DNA of 36,293 bases, taken from positions 1 to 36,293 of the forward strand of contig CANRFT010000020.1 of the NCBI GenBank assembly GCA_947629955.1. The letters are read 5' to 3'. The position numbers were made by a program, and so were the translations under genes. Below the pieces are notes generated by a model, which saw only the letters and a program-made list of their open reading frames with translations, was not told the origin of the DNA and ran no database searches. Of this stretch, positions 7,382-13,747 are shown one piece after another. Position 1 is the stretch's first letter. Every line of letters starts with the position of its first letter. Origin of the DNA: an uncultured Oscillospiraceae bacterium. Its GTDB lineage: Bacteria; Bacillota; Clostridia; Oscillospirales; Oscillospiraceae.

Positions 7382-8269
7382 TTACTTCTTTTGGGGAGGC
7401 AGCTCCTCCAGCAGGTCCAGCAGATGGTTCAGATCGTCGGTGCCGTAGAACTCCAGGGAGAGCTTCCCCTTCTTCCCCCGGCCGGAGACGGTCACCTTCC
7501 GCCCGAACCGGCCGGACAGCTCCTTCTCCACCTGGCGGATGTAGATCTTGTTGGGATCGTCCTTTTGGGGCCGGTCGTCCGGGGGAAGGTCCCCCTCGTA
7601 GACGAATTTCCGCGCGGCGGCCTCCGCCTGCCGGACGCTGAGGCCGTTTTTGACGACGAGCCGGGCGAAGGCGGTCCGGGCGGCGTCGCTGCCCTCCATC
7701 GCCAGCACCGCCCGGGCGTGGCCGGCGGACAGCGTGCCCTCCGCCACCAGTTCCCGTACCGGCTGGGGCAGGGAGGTGAGCCGCAGGGCGTTGGCCACGG
7801 CGGGGCGGGACTTGCCCATCCGCCGGGCCACCTCCTCCTGGGTCATGCCGTACCGGGAGATCAGGGACTCGTAGCCCTCGGCCTCCTCCATGGGGTTCAG
7901 GTCCTCCCGCTGGAGGTTTTCGATGAGGCCCAGCTCCATCACCCGGCGGTCGTCCGCCTCCAGGATGACCACGGGCACCTCTTTGAGGCCGGCCTGCTTG
8001 GCCGCCCGCCAGCGGCGCTCCCCGGCGATGATCTGGTAGTAGCCGGTGGACAGCCGCCGCACCGTGATGGGCTGCAAGATGCCGTGCTCCCGGATGGAGT
8101 CAGCCAGGTCGTCCAGGGCAGACTCGTCAAACCGCTTCCGGGGCTGGTTCAGGCCCGGCTCCACCTGTGAGATGGGCAGGGAGACGGAGCCCGCCTCCGG
8201 GGCGCCCAGGCCCGCGTCCCCGATGAGGGCGCCCAGGCCCTTGCCCAGGCCGCCTTTCGGCTTCGGCAT
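7382..8269 (-). CDS. parB: Chromosome-partitioning protein ParB (Spo0J)
   Basis: CTP-dependent DNA clamp that loads at parS, spreads, recruits SMC and stimulates ParA. The 295-residue product has the N-terminal KGGLGKGLGALIGD, the CTP-binding box GERRWRAA, the ENLQREDLNPMEEAEGY box, a helix-turn-helix domain (MTQEEVARRMGKSRPAVANA) and a C-terminal dimer domain (GRFGRKVTVSGRGKKGKLSLEFY). The residues matching reported ParB/Noc specificity positions read R (KSR), A, S and G (AGHAR), the ParB-like pattern. The ATG at 8269 has AGGA at 9 nt. A 51-residue upstream extension beginning MFHVKH is only translation through parS and repeat R2, so it is rejected. parA lies 298 bp upstream. Confidence 0.96.
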   Translation of the reverse strand: MPKPKGGLGKGLGALIGDAGLGAPEAGSVSLPISQVEPGLNQPRKRFDESALDDLADSIREHGILQPITVRRLSTGYYQIIAGERRWRAAKQAGLKEVPVVILEADDRRVMELGLIENLQREDLNPMEEAEGYESLISRYGMTQEEVARRMGKSRPAVANALRLTSLPQPVRELVAEGTLSAGHARAVLAMEGSDAARTAFARLVVKNGLSVRQAEAAARKFVYEGDLPPDDRPQKDDPNKIYIRQVEKELSGRFGRKVTVSGRGKKGKLSLEFYGTDDLNHLLDLLEELPPQKK

Positions 8270-8297
8270 AGGAGCACTTCCTTTCTTTCTGTGTGGT

Positions 8298-8405
8298 CGG
8301 GGCCCCCGCAAAGCCGCCGTTTGGCTTTGTGGGGAAAGGAGGAGCGGCGGAATGAGTGAGCTCTGGCCACAGGCCGGAGCGAAGGATATGGAGCCCGCGA
8401 CGACG
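8298..8405 (-). repeat. Intergenic repeat R2, copy B (between parA and parB)
   Basis: Inverted copy of 5542-5648 sharing CGGGGCCCCCGCAAA, GCTTTGTGGGGAAAGGA, GCGGAATGAGTGAGCT and CGACGACGT before parS. It runs directly into parS site 2 and then repeat R1 copy B, making one composite block of about 264 bp. Confidence 0.7.
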
Positions 8406-8421
8406 TGTTTCACGTGAAACA
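8406..8421. promoter_or_regulatory. parS site 2 (ParB binding), inside the parA-parB gap
   Basis: Perfect TGTTTCACGTGAAACA located 137 bp upstream of the parB start codon, between repeats R2-B and R1-B. ParB binding here could also autoregulate parB (inference). Confidence 0.93.
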
Positions 8422-8427
8422 TTCAAG

Positions 8428-8561
8428 CCTTCCCCATTTATGGGGAAGGTGGCATCGCCGCAGGCGATGACGGATGAGGCCAATGGGGCGCTGACCCTTT
8501 CTGCCCCCTCATCCGCCCCAGTGTGCGCACTGGGGCATCTTCCCTCCCTGCGGGTGGAAGG
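8428..8561 (-). repeat. Intergenic repeat R1, copy B
   Basis: Inverted, shorter copy of 778-954. It has the hairpin CCTTCCCC-ATTTAT-GGGGAAGG (8428-8449), CGCCGCAGGCGATGACGGAT continuing into GAGGC, GCCCCCTCATCCGCCC, an added dyad CCCCAGTG/CACTGGGG (about 8516-8535) and CCCTGCGGGTGGAAGG at its end. It stops 7 bp before the parA stop codon. Confidence 0.72.
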
Positions 8562-8567
8562 CGTTGC

Positions 8568-9338
8568 CTACCGCACCCCCGCCAGCCTGTTCCGCTCCAT
8601 AAATTCCTTTGCCAGGTTCCCATAGGCCTCGGCGCCCCGGGAGAGGGGGTCGTAGGCGGCCACAGGGAGGCCGTGGCTGGGGGCCTCGGAAAGCCTCACG
8701 TTCCGGGGGATGACGCTGGCGAACACCTTGCCGGGGAAGTGGCGCTTGACCTCCTGGGCCACCTGCATGGACAGGTTGGTGCGCCCGTCGTACATGGTGA
8801 GCACCACCCCCTCCAGCTCCAGGGAGGGGTTCAGGCTCCGCTTGGCCAGCCGGACGGTGTACAGCAGGTCGGACAGGCCCTCCAGGGCGTAATACTCGCA
8901 CTGCACCGGCACCAGGAGCGTGTCCGCCGCACAGAGGGAGTCCAGGGTCAGCAGCTCCAGGGAGGGGGGGCAGTCGATGAAGATGTAGTCATAACGGTTT
9001 TTGACCGGCTCCAGGGCGTCCCGCAGGCGGAACTCCCGCCGGTCCAGGGCGATGAGCTCCACCGTGGCCCCGGACAGGGCTTTGTTGGCGGGGACCACGT
9101 CCGCCCATTTGGTGGGACAGATGGCCTTCTCCAGGTGGGAATAGCCCAGGATCACATCGTAGATGTTGGGGGAGCGGGTCTTGTCCAGGCCGAAGCCGGA
9201 GGTGGCGTTGCCCTGGGGGTCGAAGTCGCACACCAGCACTTTGGCCCCCTGGGCGGTGAGGGCGGCCGCCAGATTGACACAGGTGGTGGTCTTGCCCACG
9301 CCGCCCTTTTGGTTCACGATGGCGATGGTCTTGCCCAA
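8568..9338 (-). CDS. parA: Chromosome-partitioning ATPase ParA (Soj)
   Basis: DNA-binding ATPase that works with ParB-parS in origin segregation and, in Bacillus, controls DnaA. The 256-residue product has the deviant Walker A KGGVGKTT (residues 11-18), CDFDPQGNATSGFGLDK, the Walker B region YDYIFIDCPPSLELLTLDSL, VPVQCEYYALEGL and VIPRNVRLSEAPSHGLPV, all typical of Soj. The only in-frame start before the P-loop is TTG at 9338, preceded by AGGAAAGGGCGGG; an out-of-frame ATG lies 4 bp upstream. A strong promoter is at 9389-9417. parA and parB usually touch or overlap in Firmicutes; here a repeat block separates them. Confidence 0.96.
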   Translation of the reverse strand: MGKTIAIVNQKGGVGKTTTCVNLAAALTAQGAKVLVCDFDPQGNATSGFGLDKTRSPNIYDVILGYSHLEKAICPTKWADVVPANKALSGATVELIALDRREFRLRDALEPVKNRYDYIFIDCPPSLELLTLDSLCAADTLLVPVQCEYYALEGLSDLLYTVRLAKRSLNPSLELEGVVLTMYDGRTNLSMQVAQEVKRHFPGKVFASVIPRNVRLSEAPSHGLPVAAYDPLSRGAEAYGNLAKEFMERNRLAGVR

Positions 9339-9388
9339 AGCATACCCGCCCTTTCCTCGAATTAAACCGCACAGGGTGCAGCGTACAC

Positions 9389-9417
9389 ATTATATAATGG
9401 GCGGACGGGAATTTCAA
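9389..9417 (-). promoter_or_regulatory. Strong predicted sigma-A promoter of parA
   Basis: On the minus strand TTGAAA (9417-9412), a 17-bp spacer and a perfect TATAAT (9394-9389). The start near 9383 gives a leader of about 45 nt. parS site 3 lies 27 bp upstream of the -35 box, so ParB-mediated control is possible. Confidence 0.78.
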
Positions 9418-9437
9418 CTGTTTTATCAAAAGAAGAA

Positions 9438-9465
9438 GGGGAATGTTTCACGTGAAACATTCCCC
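9438..9465. promoter_or_regulatory. parS site 3 inside a 28-bp perfect palindrome
   Basis: The core TGTTTCACGTGAAACA is at 9444-9459. Symmetry continues 6 bp on each side (GGGGAA and TTCCCC), a perfect 28-bp dyad. It lies between the parA promoter and the XRE gene stop (9471). The longer dyad could also act as a transcription stop in RNA, though no U-tract follows on the minus strand. Confidence 0.93.
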
Positions 9466-9470
9466 TCATA

Positions 9471-9689
9471 TCATCGATTGGAGTAGGGCTTATCATTGTC
9501 GGTAAGACCCACCAGATAGTCCACGCTGGTGCCGTAATACTGCGCCAGTTTGACGGCAAGGTCCAACGGCAGAGGGCGTTCACCGCGCTCGAACTTGGAG
9601 TACAGCGACTGGTCACAGTGAAGGTATTCGGCGATCTGCCGCTGCCGCAGGTCTCTGTCCTCCCGCAGGTCCCGGATGCGAAGTCTCAT
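9471..9689 (-). CDS. Small XRE/Cro-CI-type transcriptional repressor
   Basis: 72 residues, essentially one helix-turn-helix domain: RIRDLREDRDLRQRQIAEYL, HCDQSLYSKFERGERPLPLD, then KLAQYYGTSVDYLVGLTDN. This is the classic HTH_3 pattern, including YLVGLTD at the end of helix 5. The preferred start is ATG 9689 with GGTGAT upstream; ATG 9695 (MKMRLR) is an alternative. It is transcribed away from a 90-bp gap that holds two near-identical palindromes and the promoter of the small ORF at 9780. It is therefore likely the repressor acting on those sites (inference). Such compact switches are common in phages, integrative elements and toxin-antitoxin loci, but no element genes are nearby. Confidence 0.9.
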   Translation of the reverse strand: MRLRIRDLREDRDLRQRQIAEYLHCDQSLYSKFERGERPLPLDLAVKLAQYYGTSVDYLVGLTDNDKPYSNR

Positions 9690-9716
9690 TTTCATCACCA
9701 AAGCTACTATAGCGCG

Positions 9717-9754
9717 GGACAAATTGTCCTATTGACAAAATGGACAATATGTCC
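9717..9754. promoter_or_regulatory. Twin operators in the XRE / small-ORF divergent region
   Basis: Two 13-bp dyads, GGACAAATTGTCC (9717-9729) and GGACAATATGTCC (9742-9754), share half-sites GGACA and TGTCC with 3-bp spacing. Their centres are 25 bp apart, about 2.4 helical turns. The second fills the spacer between the -35 and -10 boxes of the plus-strand promoter. The arrangement fits binding of two repressor dimers that shut off the small ORF and probably the XRE gene. Confidence 0.75.
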
Positions 9755-9760
9755 TAAACT
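9732..9760 (+). promoter_or_regulatory. Promoter of the 59-residue ORF, overlapped by operator 2
   Basis: TTGACA (9732-9737), a 17-bp spacer and TAAACT (9755-9760). Consensus -35, moderate -10. The start codon follows 19 bp after the -10 box. Confidence 0.65.
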
Positions 9761-9779
9761 ATACAAGGGGTGACAGAAA

Positions 9780-9959
9780 ATGCCAGATTATAAAGAGATG
9801 TACCTGAAGATGATGCGGGCGTCAGAAAAGGCCCTCCGGGAGATGGAGGCGGCAACGGCGGAGCTGGTCGCCGCCCAGCGGGTGTGCGAGGAGATGTATC
9901 TGTCGGCCCCGGAGCCGGAGATCGCGGTGCTGCCGCCCACAGAGAAAGAGCAGGGGTGA
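9780..9959 (+). CDS. 59-residue protein of unknown function, divergent from the XRE gene
   Basis: Starts MPDYKEMYLKMMRASEKALR and continues with a Glu/Ala-rich helix (EMEAATAELVAAQRVCEEMY), then a Pro/Glu-rich tail (LSAPEPEIAVLPPTEKEQG). The N-terminal 45 residues look like one amphipathic helix or coiled coil; no membrane segment. AAGGGGTGA precedes the ATG at 7 nt, and an operator-embedded promoter lies upstream. It ends 19 bp before the convergent dnaC stop. Short helical proteins of this kind are often found as unannotated ORFs in phage-like or element-derived modules. I do not recognise a family. Confidence 0.65.
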   Translation: MPDYKEMYLKMMRASEKALREMEAATAELVAAQRVCEEMYLSAPEPEIAVLPPTEKEQG

Positions 9960-9977
9960 GGCCCCTGCTCTTTTCGT

Positions 9978-10982
9978 TCAAAGGTCCGCCTGCCGGCGGA
10001 GGTCGTCCCCGTAGAAGGTCAGTTCCCGGTAGAGTCCGGCGACGCGGGAGGTGAGCTGCGGGGTGTACCGCTCCGCGATCTGCTCCATGGACAGATTGGT
10101 GGAGATGATGGTGCGGCGGTCGGCCTGGAGGCGGCTGTTGACCACCTCGTACAGGGAGGCCTGGGCCAGGGGGGTGGTGAACTCGCTGCCCAGGTCGTCC
10201 AGAATCAGCAGGTCGCAGCCCAGGTAGCGGCGGGTGACGTCCCTGGCCTCCCGGCCCTCGTCGGCGTCCCGGGTGAACCGCCGGGTCTCGAAGGCGGCGA
10301 ACAGGTTGACGGCGGTGTCGTACACCACGGAATAGCCCCGGGCGGACACCTCCCGGGCGACACAGCCGGACAGGAAGGTCTTGCCCAGGCCGGTGCCGCC
10401 GGACAGCAGCAGGTTTTTCAGCGGATAGTCGGGGAACTGGCCGGCAAACCCCTCGCACACGGCCACCACCCGGCGCATATTCTCCCGGGGGGAGCGGCCC
10501 TCGCCCTGCCAGGGCCGGTCACTGTATATGTCCAGCCGCAGTTTGTCGAAGGACTGCTCCTCCGTCAGGCCCAGCAGGGCGGTGAGGGACTTCATCTGCT
10601 CCTCGGCGCACAGCTTTTTCAGGCAGACGCACATCCCCTTTTCCGTCCAGCCGGTGTCCCCGCAGAGGGGGCAGTCGGGGACATCCTCCAGCAGGGCCGG
10701 GTCCGCGCCCAGCTCTGCCAGCAGGGCGGTCCGCTCCGCCTGGAGGGCCCGGTTCCTCTCCCGGACGGCGGCCAGCTCCGGGCCGTTCGGGTCGATGGGC
10801 CTGCCGCCGGTGGCCAGACGGGCCAGGTCGGCCATGGTGCCCCGCAGAGCGGTGTCCAGCTCCCTCAGCCGGGGGGAGCGGCCGTACAGGTCCTGCTCCA
10901 GGGCGAAGCGGCGGCGCGCCCGCGCCTCCTTCCGCCGGTTCAGCCGGGCCACGGCCCGCTGGGTCACGCTGGGCTCATACAT
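9978..10982 (-). CDS. dnaC: DnaC/DnaI-type helicase loader ATPase
   Basis: AAA+ ATPase that loads the replicative helicase. 334 residues. The N-terminal helical region (1-100; Arg-rich, RLNRRKEARARRRFALEQDL) precedes a zinc-binding segment (CPLCGDTGWTEKGMCVCLKK, then C), as in DnaI N-terminal domains. The AAA+ core has Walker A GGTGLGKTFLS (about 200-210), Walker B LLILDDLGSE, sensor 1 IISTNLS and an arginine-finger region LTSRVAGLYRELTFYGDDLR. ATG 10982 lies 6 bp after the dnaD stop, so the two are co-transcribed and probably co-translated. This is the expected partner of DnaD in Gram-positive primosome assembly. IstB-like transposon ATPases are related but do not carry this zinc N-domain. 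Confidence 0.92.
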   Translation of the reverse strand: MYEPSVTQRAVARLNRRKEARARRRFALEQDLYGRSPRLRELDTALRGTMADLARLATGGRPIDPNGPELAAVRERNRALQAERTALLAELGADPALLEDVPDCPLCGDTGWTEKGMCVCLKKLCAEEQMKSLTALLGLTEEQSFDKLRLDIYSDRPWQGEGRSPRENMRRVVAVCEGFAGQFPDYPLKNLLLSGGTGLGKTFLSGCVAREVSARGYSVVYDTAVNLFAAFETRRFTRDADEGREARDVTRRYLGCDLLILDDLGSEFTTPLAQASLYEVVNSRLQADRRTIISTNLSMEQIAERYTPQLTSRVAGLYRELTFYGDDLRRQADL

Positions 10983-10988
10983 GGGCGG

Positions 10989-11966
10989 TCAATCCCCTTT
11001 CTTCTTCTGCTGCTGCTCCAGAAACTGGTCCAGCCAGTCGTTGTTCTTTTTGATGCGGTCCGGGCTGGGCTGAAAATCGACAGGGGCGGTCTTGCTCTGC
11101 CTGCCCTCCTGGCGCCTGGGCGGCTTATCCCCCGCCTCCACCTGCTCCGGGGTGCGCCAGCCGGCCTGCTGCCAGCGCTCCAGGATGCGGTTCATGTAGG
11201 GCCAGCTCATGGCCCCCTTCTGATACACGGTGCGCTCATAGGCCAGGCGGATGAGGGCGTCGCTGTGGCCTGCCTCCACCCATCTGGCGATGAACTCCCG
11301 CTCCCGCTCCACGGCGGGGCGGCGGTCTGTCACCCCCACCGCTGTCAGGATCTCCCGCTCCCGGGCGTCCACCCGCTCCTGGCGGCGGAGGTACTCCTCC
11401 GCCCGCTCGGGGGTGTCCAGCCCCAGCCGTTTCCAGCGGAAGCCCTCCCGCTGGACGCGGGGCATCCGGGGCATATAGCCGGGGCTGTTCTTCTGCCGCC
11501 GCTCCGCCCGGATCACATAGTTGACCAGGATGAGGATCACCTCGGGGGGGAGGGCCAGATAGTCGTACAGGGTATAGAGGCATTTCAGGTCGTTGTCGGT
11601 AAACACGCGGCCCAGGGTCCGCTCCATCTCGTGGTACAGGTCGCTGAACCCCTGTTCCCGCTCCAGGGCGGCGTTCACCTCGCCCCTTGTGTACTCGGGG
11701 GGCGGAGCGTCCTCCGGCCTGGGGGCGGCGGGGGCGGGAGGGGAGCCGCGGCGCTGGGCCAGGCCCATCTCCGCCAGCCGCTCCAGCGCCTGGCCGAACC
11801 GCGCCCCGTCCCAGCGGAGGGCGGCGGCGGCCTTCGCCTCGTCCCCGCCGGACGCCAGCAGGGCCAGGTACAGGAGGGCGCGGTCCCCGTCGCCGGACTC
11901 CACCAGCTGCCGGGCGGCCTGGGCCGACATGGATACTATCTCGTTGGGCAGAAGCAGCGCCGCCAC
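10989..11966 (-). CDS. dnaD: DnaD-domain replication initiation protein
   Basis: Primosome protein acting after DnaA in Gram-positive initiation and restart. 325 residues. The N-terminal winged-helix region (1-75, IVSMSAQAARQLVESGDGDR, ALRWDGARFGQALERLAEMG) is followed by a Pro-rich linker. DnaD C-terminal modules follow: FSDLYHEMERTLGRVFTDND, LYDYLALPPEVILILVNYVI, and a second unit EREFIARWVEAGHSDALIRL before YMNRILERWQQAGW, the DnaD YxxxxxxxW-type end. A Lys/Gln-rich tail ends in DQFLEQQQKKKGD. The start is GTG 11966, preceded by AGGAGGGG. It is the first gene of a dnaD-dnaC operon with its own promoter. Confidence 0.92.
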   Translation of the reverse strand: MAALLLPNEIVSMSAQAARQLVESGDGDRALLYLALLASGGDEAKAAAALRWDGARFGQALERLAEMGLAQRRGSPPAPAAPRPEDAPPPEYTRGEVNAALEREQGFSDLYHEMERTLGRVFTDNDLKCLYTLYDYLALPPEVILILVNYVIRAERRQKNSPGYMPRMPRVQREGFRWKRLGLDTPERAEEYLRRQERVDAREREILTAVGVTDRRPAVEREREFIARWVEAGHSDALIRLAYERTVYQKGAMSWPYMNRILERWQQAGWRTPEQVEAGDKPPRRQEGRQSKTAPVDFQPSPDRIKKNNDWLDQFLEQQQKKKGD

Positions 11967-12001
11967 GGTGCCCCCTCCTCTCTCGTTCGTCGTGGGAGTC
12001 T

Positions 12002-12030
12002 ATTTTACATGATTGAGGGGGAAAAGGCAA
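12002..12030 (-). promoter_or_regulatory. Predicted promoter of dnaD-dnaC
   Basis: Minus strand TTGCCT (12030-12025), 17-bp spacer, TAAAAT (12007-12002). Leader of about 30 nt to the GTG start. Confidence 0.68.
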
Positions 12031-12077
12031 GAGGGCGGCGAAGATTGTAAATTTTCTGCGTCGGCGCAAATAGAGGG

Positions 12078-12106
12078 TTGTCATAAACGCGTGGATTATG
12101 TAAAAT
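12078..12106 (+). promoter_or_regulatory. Predicted promoter of the GH25 gene
   Basis: TTGTCA (12078-12083), 17-bp spacer, TAAAAT (12101-12106). Divergent to the dnaD promoter 48 bp away. Confidence 0.7.
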
Positions 12107-12144
12107 AGGGGGGTAAACGATTTGCCCCACGGAAAGGAGTCCCC

Positions 12145-13698
12145 ATGAAAAAACGCGTGCTCACCCTGATTTTGGCCGCTCTGCTGGTGATCGGCTGTGT
12201 CCCCGCCGCGGCCAGCGAGGCCCCGGCCGTCTCCCCCTTCTCCGATGTGTCCCCGGACGACTGGTTCTACTCCTATGTGATGGAGCTGTACCAGCAGGAT
12301 ATCATCCGGGGCACTGAGAACGGAAGCTATCTGCCCTATGAGACGGTGAGCTGGGGCCAGGCCTTCAAGCTCATCCTGGGGGCTATCGGCGTAAAGGCGG
12401 ACGAGTCGAAGAACAGCGGCCACTGGGCCGACGTCTACGTCCAGCCCGCCATCAACAACCGGCTGGTCTACTCCTTCAACAAGAGCTATCTCGACGAACC
12501 TGTGGACCGGCTCTCCATCGCCCGGATGACCGCCAGGGCCATGGATCTGGTGTCCATCTCCGGCCCATCCCCCTATGTGGACTGCGACGACGGCTACGTG
12601 GTGGAGCTGTATGAAAAGGGCATCATGATCGGTCAGAACGACGGCACCCACTTTATGCCGAACGAACCCATCACCCGGTCAGAGATGGCCACCCTCATCT
12701 GGAGGATCATGCACTCCGACTATCAGGGCGATATGGTGCGGGTGAGCAACTACTGGGTGGACCTGTTCGACAGCGTGCCCCGCTCCACCTTCAGCCGCGC
12801 CCAGTTTTCCACCGACAGCGCGGGGAGGGTCACCTACAACAACGGCTGGTATGTTCGGGGCGTGGATGTGTCCGAGCACAAGGGCGTTATCGACTGGTAC
12901 TCCGTGAAGGAAGACGGCATCGACTTCGCCATCATCCGGGTGGGAGGCCGGTATCTCAACTCCGGCAATATCTTCGCGGACAAATACTGGCGGCGGAACG
13001 TCGAGGGGGCCCTGGCTGCCGGGCTGAACGTGGGGGTGTACTTTTTCTCCCAGGCGCTGAACGCCAAAGAGGGGCTGGAGGAGGCCGAGTACGTCCTGGA
13101 TCTCATCAAGGACTACAAGGATCAGATCGACTACCCGGTCATCTGCGACTGGGAGTATCTGGGCAACTATTCCAGCACCGACCACGCCAGGACCTATCTG
13201 TGCGAGCCCGGCCCCGTCACCGACGGCATCGCGGCCTTCTGTGAACGGGTAGAGCAGGAGGGCTATACCGCCGGAGTGTACTTCAATAAGTACTGCGGCA
13301 TGGTCAAGATGGATCTGTCCCGGCTGACCGACTATGAGTTCTGGTACGACGAGTACACAAAGTATCCCACCAGCCCCTATCAGTTCCAGATGTGGCAGTA
13401 CTCCTGCACCGGCAAGGTGGCGGGCATCAGCTCCAACACCGACATGGACCTCTGCTTCGTGCCCTACGCGCCGGTGAAGCCCGCCGCGCCGCGGCCCGGA
13501 CAGGAGCCGGAACCGGAGCCCGATCCTGAGCCTGAGCCCACGCCGGACCCCTGCCCGGAGGAGACTGCGCCGCCGGAGATCGACCCGGAGCTGAGCACCC
13601 CGGGGGAGGAGAGCGCCCCGCCGGAGGAGAGCGCCCCGCCGGAGGAGAGCGCCCCGCCGGAGGAGAGCGCCCCGCCGGAGGCCGGCGATCCCGTTTGA
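12145..13698 (+). CDS. Secreted GH25 muramidase with SLH-like repeats and Pro/Glu tail
   Basis: 517 residues. Signal peptide (1-24, KKRVLTLILAALLVIGCVPA). Residues 30-200 hold SLH-like repeats (FSDVSPDDWFYSYVMELYQQ; GHWADVYVQPAINNRLV; LYEKGIMIGQNDGTHFMPNE then PITRSEMATLIWRIM), which may bind cell-wall polymers. Residues about 235-450 are a glycosyl hydrolase 25 domain: GVDVSEHKGVIDWYSVKEDG, FAIIRVGGRY, GVYFFSQALN and YPVICDWEY, where the D and E of the D-x-E pair are the expected catalytic acids. It should cut the beta-1,4 MurNAc-GlcNAc bond. The tail (from about 453) is Pro/Glu-rich and ends in four ESAPPE repeats. ATG 12145 follows AAAGGAG. Monocistronic: own promoter and terminator. An autolysin or remodelling role is inferred. 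Confidence 0.94.
   Translation: MKKRVLTLILAALLVIGCVPAAASEAPAVSPFSDVSPDDWFYSYVMELYQQDIIRGTENGSYLPYETVSWGQAFKLILGAIGVKADESKNSGHWADVYVQPAINNRLVYSFNKSYLDEPVDRLSIARMTARAMDLVSISGPSPYVDCDDGYVVELYEKGIMIGQNDGTHFMPNEPITRSEMATLIWRIMHSDYQGDMVRVSNYWVDLFDSVPRSTFSRAQFSTDSAGRVTYNNGWYVRGVDVSEHKGVIDWYSVKEDGIDFAIIRVGGRYLNSGNIFADKYWRRNVEGALAAGLNVGVYFFSQALNAKEGLEEAEYVLDLIKDYKDQIDYPVICDWEYLGNYSSTDHARTYLCEPGPVTDGIAAFCERVEQEGYTAGVYFNKYCGMVKMDLSRLTDYEFWYDEYTKYPTSPYQFQMWQYSCTGKVAGISSNTDMDLCFVPYAPVKPAAPRPGQEPEPEPDPEPEPTPDPCPEETAPPEIDPELSTPGEESAPPEESAPPEESAPPEESAPPEAGDPV
13606..13677 (+). repeat. Four 18-bp tandem repeats in the GH25 tail
   Basis: Units at 13606, 13624, 13642 and 13660 read GAGGAGAGCGCCCCGCCG without differences and encode EESAPP. 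Identity at the base level points to recent expansion by slippage and makes copy number variation between strains likely. Confidence 0.9.
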
Positions 13699-13710
13699 CC
13701 GGAAAGACGA

Positions 13711-13746
13711 ACAGAGCGGAAGACAGATGTCTTCCGCTCTGTTTTT
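13711..13746. terminator. Bidirectional terminator between GH25 and noc
   Basis: Perfect 15-bp arms (13711-13725 and 13728-13742, ACAGAGCGGAAGACA) followed on the plus strand by TTTTT. The end of noc faces it from the other side. Confidence 0.88.
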
Positions 13747-13747
13747 G

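Noticed and set aside
8270-8422. 51-residue N-terminal extension of ParB beginning MFHVKH
   Set aside because: It is translation through parS site 2 and repeat R2. The ATG at 8269 has a Shine-Dalgarno site and begins the conserved KGGLGKGLGALIG.
11236-12651. Long minus-strand ORF across dnaD and the GH25 gene
   Set aside because: It is a high-GC shadow frame crossing two well-supported genes and two divergent promoters.
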